A stretch of DNA of 64,000 bases, taken from assembly GCF_026586625.1 (NCBI RefSeq), contig NZ_JAODIW010000010.1:124001-188000 (forward strand). The letters run 5' to 3'. The position numbers and the translations under genes are program-made. This DNA is from Halobium salinum. GTDB lineage: Archaea > Halobacteriota > Halobacteria > Halobacteriales > Haloferacaceae. Under the pieces are notes generated by a model, which saw only the letters and a list, made by a program, of their open reading frames with translations, did no database searches and was not told where the DNA came from. Shown here one piece after another: positions 59,859-64,000 of this stretch; the first letter of the stretch is position 1; every line of letters begins with the position of its first letter.

Positions 59859-60524
59859 TCAGCCCTCGCAGATGTCGTGAAGGTCGGCGAGTTCGTCGAT
59901 GACCCAGGTGGGCCAGACGTTCAGGTCCCAGTCCTCCCGGTGGGGCCGCCGGATGAACGCCGAGTCGATGCCGGCGTTCTGAGCGGCGACGACGTCGGAC
60001 TCGTTGTCGCCGACGAACAGGATGCGACCCGGTCCGGGGTCGATGTCCTCGAGCGCCCGGTCGATGTAGTACGGGTTGGGCTTGCGTCGGTCGAGGCTCC
60101 CGATGGTCGCCTCGCGACCGTAGGCCGCGCCGAAGAGGTGGCCCAGTTCGAAGTGGTCGAGGAGGAAGTCCACCGTCTCCTGCTGGTTCGAGCTGACGAT
60201 GCCCATGTCCACGTCGAGCGACTCGAGCTCGTCGATGTCGTCGTACGGCGTCTTTCGGCCGGCGCGGGCCTCCTTCTGCTGGGCGAGCGAGAGACTCCGC
60301 TCGCGGGCCTCCCAGAACGCTCGGGCGTCGAGGCCGTACAGGTCGGTGATGCCGCCGACCTTCCCGGGGGTCGTCCCCACGGTCATGTCGTGTGCGTGGT
60401 CGGGGTCGAAGTCCGTTACGTCGAACTGTTCGAAGGTGTCTTCAGTCGCCTCCCGGAGCACGTCGTAACGCGTCCGGCCGACGAGGACACCGTCGTTGTC
60501 GAAGACGACGGTATCGTAGGTCAT
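59859..60524 (-). CDS. HAD-superfamily hydrolase
   Basis: The 221-residue protein is a HAD phosphatase: motif I VVFDNDGVLV (Asp9, Asp11), motif II IVSSNQQ, motif III RKPNPYYID (Lys) and motif IV FVGDNESDVVAA. The cap is small and helical. This subgroup includes phosphoglycolate phosphatases and other small-molecule phosphatases; the substrate is not known. It is divergent from the CPBP protease gene and not clearly co-transcribed with the two hydrolases. Confidence 0.88.
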   Translation of the reverse strand: MTYDTVVFDNDGVLVGRTRYDVLREATEDTFEQFDVTDFDPDHAHDMTVGTTPGKVGGITDLYGLDARAFWEARERSLSLAQQKEARAGRKTPYDDIDELESLDVDMGIVSSNQQETVDFLLDHFELGHLFGAAYGREATIGSLDRRKPNPYYIDRALEDIDPGPGRILFVGDNESDVVAAQNAGIDSAFIRRPHREDWDLNVWPTWVIDELADLHDICEG

Positions 60525-60692
60525 AGCCGATGTGGGGGAATGAACGTGAAAAGAGTTCCGTCGTCGCGGCGGGGTCCGAACCCCACGCTTCCGAACCTAT
60601 CGAAGACTCCGACAGTCAGCCGAGCACCACGGATACCCCCACCTTTTCGGACGTTCGGACCGAAATCGTACCGTTCGACCGTACCGAATCGC

Positions 60693-61568
60693 ATGTCACA
60701 TCGTCGGCTCGTCTTTCGAGGTGGTCTCCGGACGCTCCTGGGCTTCGGGGCAGCGCTCGGTGTCTGGATTCCCGCCACGCTGTGGCTCGAGGCTGCCGCC
60801 GCCGGGTACGCCGCTTGGGTGGTCCTGTCGGTTCACGTCGCCACCTTCGCCGCGTTGGCGGGGCTGACATTGCTCGTTCTCCGCTTCGAAGGTATCCGCG
60901 TGACGGCCGTCGGACTCTCGCGCCGACACCTCCGTCCGGCGCTCGTCGCCTTCGTCGGCGTCTGGGTCGGGGTGAACGTGGTCGGGCTCTGCGTAGCCGC
61001 GGCGACGGGGGCCCGGTGGGGCGTCGACCTCCTCGGGGCGACTGTCGACCCCCGGTGGCAGCCCCTGCCGGCGCCGTGGGTGACCACCCTCCTCGTCGAG
61101 TTCCTCGTCGTCGGCGTGGTCGAGGAGTTCGCGTTCCGTGGCTACTTCCAGACGAAGACGGTGGCCCTCCTCGGCGACGACTCCCGGCTCCGAATCGCAC
61201 TCGGCGTCGTGACGGCGAGTCTCCTCTTCGGCGCGCTCCACACACCGGGTGCACTCGTCGCCGGCGCCTCGCTCGGCGGGGTCCTCGGGGCCGCCTTGCT
61301 CCCGACACTTACCGGGCTGGTGTTCGGGACGTTCTACGAGTTGACCCACAACGTGTACTTCGTGGCGTTACTTCACGGGTTGGGGAACACGTGGCCCCTC
61401 GTCGTCGACTGGTCGACCTGGTCGACGCCCGCCGTGGCGGCGTTTTTCGTCGGTGTCGCCGTCGTATACGTCGCCGCGACGGCGGCGTATCGCTACCGGA
61501 CAGTCGGGACCGCGCGGACGCCGCTGGTCGAGCGGAAAGAGGGTGAGACGGCCGATGCGGTGGACTGA
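60693..61568 (+). CDS. CPBP family intramembrane metalloprotease
   Basis: The 291-residue protein has about eight helices and the CPBP/CAAX protease motifs: VVEEFAFRGYFQ (Glu144, Glu145, Arg149), LLFGALHTPGAL (His183) and LLHGLGNTW (His218, Asn222). Such enzymes cut prenylated or other membrane proteins or act in bacteriocin maturation and immunity. No bacteriocin-like gene is present. ATG 60693 is chosen because earlier residues are Ser/Pro-rich and contain no helices. The substrate is unknown. Confidence 0.9.
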   Translation: MSHRRLVFRGGLRTLLGFGAALGVWIPATLWLEAAAAGYAAWVVLSVHVATFAALAGLTLLVLRFEGIRVTAVGLSRRHLRPALVAFVGVWVGVNVVGLCVAAATGARWGVDLLGATVDPRWQPLPAPWVTTLLVEFLVVGVVEEFAFRGYFQTKTVALLGDDSRLRIALGVVTASLLFGALHTPGALVAGASLGGVLGAALLPTLTGLVFGTFYELTHNVYFVALLHGLGNTWPLVVDWSTWSTPAVAAFFVGVAVVYVAATAAYRYRTVGTARTPLVERKEGETADAVD

Positions 61569-61622
61569 GTCGGGAGTCCGAGGCTGTCTCGGTGCCGGAC
61601 GGGACGACTGCGGGTGCCCCGT

Positions 61623-62771
61623 CTACCGGCTCTGGCGGTAGATGAGGTTGCGCTGAATCTCGTTGGCGCCCTCGTAGATGACGGGGATGCGCACGTCGCG
61701 GTAGACGCGGGCGATGCGACGCTCGCCGAGCACCGAACGGCCGCCGTGGAGTTGCATCCCCCGCTCGGCGCAGTGCATCGCCACCTCGGTCGACTTCGTC
61801 TTGCAGCAGGCCGCCCAGAAGCCGGCGTCCTCCCCGTTCGCGACCTTCTCCGCGGCGCGCCAGTTCAGCGAGCGCGCGGCCTCGAACTCCAGTCGCATGT
61901 CGGCGAGGTCGTGCTGGACCGCCTGGAACTCGGAGACGTTCCGCCCGAAGGCGTTGCGCCCGTGGACGAACTCCCACGCCTCCTCGATGGCGGCGGCGGC
62001 GAGGCCGAGGCCGTGGCCGCCGACGACGACGCGGCCGTGGTTGAAGAAGTCCGCGAGCATGTAGAACCCGCCGCCCTCGGTACCGACGAGGTTCTCCTCG
62101 GGGATGCGGCAGTCGTCGAGGACGATGTGGCCCTGCTTCGAGGCGCGCATCCCCATCTTCTCGGGGATGTGTTCGGCCTCGTATCCGGGGGCGTCGGTCG
62201 GGACGATGAACATCGAGTAGTTCGAGTAGCGGTCGTCCTTGTCGCCCGTCTTGGCGTACAGGGTGAGCCAGTCGGCCTCGACGGCGTTGCCGACCCAGTA
62301 CTTCTCGCCGTTGAGCACCCACTCGTCGCCCTCCTTCTCCGCGCTCGTCGTCATCCCCGCGAGGTCGCTCCCCGTGTCGGGTTCGGAGACCGCGAGCCCC
62401 GAAATCTGGTCGTTCTCGGCGACGGGCCGGAGGAACTCCTCTTTCTGCTCCTCGCTCCCGTAGTGTTCGACGATTTCACAGCCGAAGCTCGCGAGCTGGA
62501 GGGTCAGCGCGATGCCGGCGTCGGCGCGGTAGAACTCCTCGGCGATGGCGAGCACCTGCTGGAGGTCGAACCCGCTCCCGCCGTACTCCTCGGAGATGTC
62601 CTGGGCGATGAGCCCGGCGTCCATCCCCGCTTCGAGCACCTCCCACGGGTACTCCCCGCTCTCGAAGTACTCCTCGGCGTTCGGTTCGATGTGTTCGGCC
62701 GCGAACTCCCGCGCCTGCTGCTTCACGTCCCGGGCGTGCTCCGGAACGACACTCTCTTCCAGAAGGTCCAT
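61623..62771 (-). CDS. Acyl-CoA dehydrogenase
   Basis: This 382-residue FAD enzyme oxidises acyl-CoA to enoyl-CoA. The catalytic base is Glu367 in VIYEGANEIQRNLI. FAD/substrate motifs are LAVSEPDTGSDLAGM and YWVGNAVEADWLT, and the C-terminal QLHGGRSVLGERRIARVYRDVRIP is typical of the short-chain/butyryl branch. It starts at ATG 62771; a longer frame would be Arg/Pro/Thr-rich. It lies head-to-tail downstream of the MenE-like ligase with 79 bases between, so they may be co-transcribed, though the two reactions are unrelated in MenE. Confidence 0.93.
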   Translation of the reverse strand: MDLLEESVVPEHARDVKQQAREFAAEHIEPNAEEYFESGEYPWEVLEAGMDAGLIAQDISEEYGGSGFDLQQVLAIAEEFYRADAGIALTLQLASFGCEIVEHYGSEEQKEEFLRPVAENDQISGLAVSEPDTGSDLAGMTTSAEKEGDEWVLNGEKYWVGNAVEADWLTLYAKTGDKDDRYSNYSMFIVPTDAPGYEAEHIPEKMGMRASKQGHIVLDDCRIPEENLVGTEGGGFYMLADFFNHGRVVVGGHGLGLAAAAIEEAWEFVHGRNAFGRNVSEFQAVQHDLADMRLEFEAARSLNWRAAEKVANGEDAGFWAACCKTKSTEVAMHCAERGMQLHGGRSVLGERRIARVYRDVRIPVIYEGANEIQRNLIYRQSR

Positions 62772-62850
62772 ACTCGTCGTCGGGAGGGAACGGGCAAATA
62801 GTTCGTGGAACGGGGGTAAACGTGGTACCCGTTGGGAGCGCCCCCGTTCG

Positions 62851-64000
62851 CTACGTTTCGTCCGACGGCTCGTCCGCGCGCGAGTCGCCGGTCGAAGCGC
62901 CCTCTGCCCGGTCGACGGCGTCAAGAGGGTCGTCGCCGCCGTCGTCGTCGCCGTCACCGTACTCGTCTGACCTGTCGCCGTCGTGGCCGCTACCGGCGTC
63001 GTCATCGTCGCCGTCGCCGGGCCTGCGGTCGTCGATGCCACCCCCATCGGTGCCACCCCCGCCGGTGCCACCGTCGTCGATATCACTGGAAACGTCGTCG
63101 CCGTCGCCCGTCGCGTCCTCTCTCCCGTTCGGCTCGACGTCGTCGGCGTCGCGGGATTCGGCTTCGGCGACCTCGATTACGTCCACACCCGACTCGGTCT
63201 CCTCGGTCGCTTCGGCCTCCTCCCCCTCCCCGAGCGACAGCAACGCCTCCCGGACCGCCTCGCGGGAGACGGTGCCGGATGCGGTCCGGGGGAGTTCGTC
63301 GGCGAACCCGACCGTCCGGGGGAGCTTGTAACCGGCGATGCGTTCCCGACAGTGAGCCGTCACGTCCTCGGCCGTGAGCTCCGGGTCCGAAGGGACGACG
63401 AGCGCCGCGACGCGTTCGCCCCACGTCTCGTCCGGGAGTCCAACGACCGCGGCGTCGGCGACCCCTGGGTGAGCCCGGAGCGCCCCGACCACCTCGCCGG
63501 GGTCGACGTTCTCGCCACCGGTGACGATTCGGTCGTCGAGACGGTTGCTGACGTACACTCGACCGGCCTCGTCGACGTGTCCCACGTCGCCGGTGCGGAG
63601 CCCGTGGGGGCCGAAGGCGGCTTCGGTGGCCGCCTGGTCGCCGTAGTACCCCGGTGTGACGGTCGGCCCGGAGACGACGAGTTCGCCGGACTCGCCGGCG
63701 GGGAGGGGGTCGCCTGCGTCGTCGACGACGGTCAGTTCCGTCCACAACAGGGGCCGGCCGACGGTGCCGGGGTGCTCAAACGCCTCCTCGGGGAGCGCGG
63801 TGGCGATCTGCGAGGCGGTCTCGGTCATCCCGTAGGTCGGGTGGACGGGGACGGAGTAGTCCCGACAGCGGCGGACGAGTTCCTCGGTGGCGGGGGCGCC
63901 GCCGAGGAGGACGAACCGGAGCGACGCCGCGAGCGTCCCCCGGGAGTCGAGCATCCGGGTGAGCATCGTCGGGACGAGCGAGACCCCCGTCACGTCGTAG
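62851..64000 (-). CDS. menE: MenE-like acyl-CoA synthetase (o-succinylbenzoate-CoA ligase type), 5' end outside the window
   Basis: The visible C-terminal 382 residues run off the right edge in frame without a start. The AMP-binding core is intact: VSLVPTMLTRML, LLGGAPATEEL, PTYGMTETASQI, TGDVGHVDEAGRVYVSNRLDDRIVTGGENVDPGEV. MenE-like proteins activate o-succinylbenzoate with ATP and CoA in menaquinone synthesis. The motif that normally holds the catalytic Lys, PRTASGKxxR, reads PRTASGTVSR, with Thr in its place. The last about 125 residues are a Gly/Asp/Glu-rich tail beyond the family end. The MenE assignment is likely but other acyl-CoA ligases are possible. Confidence 0.75.
   Translation of the reverse strand, partial: YDVTGVSLVPTMLTRMLDSRGTLAASLRFVLLGGAPATEELVRRCRDYSVPVHPTYGMTETASQIATALPEEAFEHPGTVGRPLLWTELTVVDDAGDPLPAGESGELVVSGPTVTPGYYGDQAATEAAFGPHGLRTGDVGHVDEAGRVYVSNRLDDRIVTGGENVDPGEVVGALRAHPGVADAAVVGLPDETWGERVAALVVPSDPELTAEDVTAHCRERIAGYKLPRTVGFADELPRTASGTVSREAVREALLSLGEGEEAEATEETESGVDVIEVAEAESRDADDVEPNGREDATGDGDDVSSDIDDGGTGGGGTDGGGIDDRRPGDGDDDDAGSGHDGDRSDEYGDGDDDGGDDPLDAVDRAEGASTGDSRADEPSDET

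Noticed and set aside
59541-60692. Extension of the CPBP protease frame on the plus strand
   Set aside because: It runs antisense to the HAD and hydrolase genes and lacks membrane helices; ATG 60693 starts the protein.

Overview
The window is chromosomal DNA of a halophilic archaeon (class Halobacteria). The evidence is very high G+C, Asp/Glu-rich proteins, Tat-type lipoproteins, leaderless genes with TTTAWN-like boxes about 25-29 bases before the start codon, and the co-occurrence of DNA gyrase, topoisomerase VI, an archaeal proteasome beta subunit, an archaeal short-type triosephosphate isomerase and aMBF1. I cannot name the genus. I found no rRNA, tRNA, CRISPR array or complete insertion sequence. 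One A+T-rich gene near 24.7-25.5 kb looks acquired.

Layout. 0.2-5.1 kb: operon of a surface beta-sandwich protein, an RND/MMPL exporter and a TrmB-type regulator. 5.1-7.5 kb: two mini zinc-finger proteins, a redoxin, a lipoprotein, a small membrane protein and acylphosphatase. 7.7-11.4 kb: 2-oxoacid:ferredoxin oxidoreductase alpha and beta (probably porAB) and an Lrp/AsnC regulator. 11.6-16.7 kb: DNA polymerase IV, a Tat-exported protein, a HerA-like ATPase with a coupled small gene, and a CBS-domain protein. 16.8-22.8 kb: tpiA, a nitrilase-family hydrolase, a sequon-rich lipoprotein, a membrane-anchored double-wHTH regulator, aMBF1, a flavin/F420-type oxidase and a CDP-alcohol phosphatidyltransferase. 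The last of these closes a three-gene overlapping operon with hisC and a nucleotide kinase (22.2-24.6 kb). 24.7-25.6 kb: the A+T-rich island. 25.9-31.8 kb: a thioesterase, three dipeptide-type ABC permeases without ATPase or binding protein, a bifunctional-nuclease-family protein and a PRC-like acidic protein. 32.0-35.0 kb: zinc/manganese ABC importer (ABC order znuA-znuC-znuB on the minus strand). 35.2-41.4 kb: a C-terminally membrane-anchored HTH regulator, glycerate kinase, psmB, small membrane proteins and a GCS2 ligase. 41.3-46.1 kb: a mini zinc ribbon, DNA ligase, a metallo-beta-lactamase-fold protein and an alpha/beta hydrolase. 46.1-54.6 kb: divergent topoisomerase operons, top6B-top6A on minus and gyrB-gyrA on plus. 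54.7-64.0 kb: small zinc proteins, a MutS-family ATPase, a UPF0058 protein, a lactonase-like hydrolase, an alpha/beta hydrolase, a HAD phosphatase, a CPBP protease, an acyl-CoA dehydrogenase and a truncated MenE-like ligase.

The strongest second-look points are: the three orphan permeases that share a TTCAGYAA promoter element, one with a leaderless 18-codon leader ORF; the degenerate M48-protease-like gene in the A+T-rich island; the near-identical divergent promoters of gyrB and top6B; a 70-base compound hairpin between the Lrp-type gene and dinB; and a MenE-like enzyme whose usual catalytic lysine is threonine.
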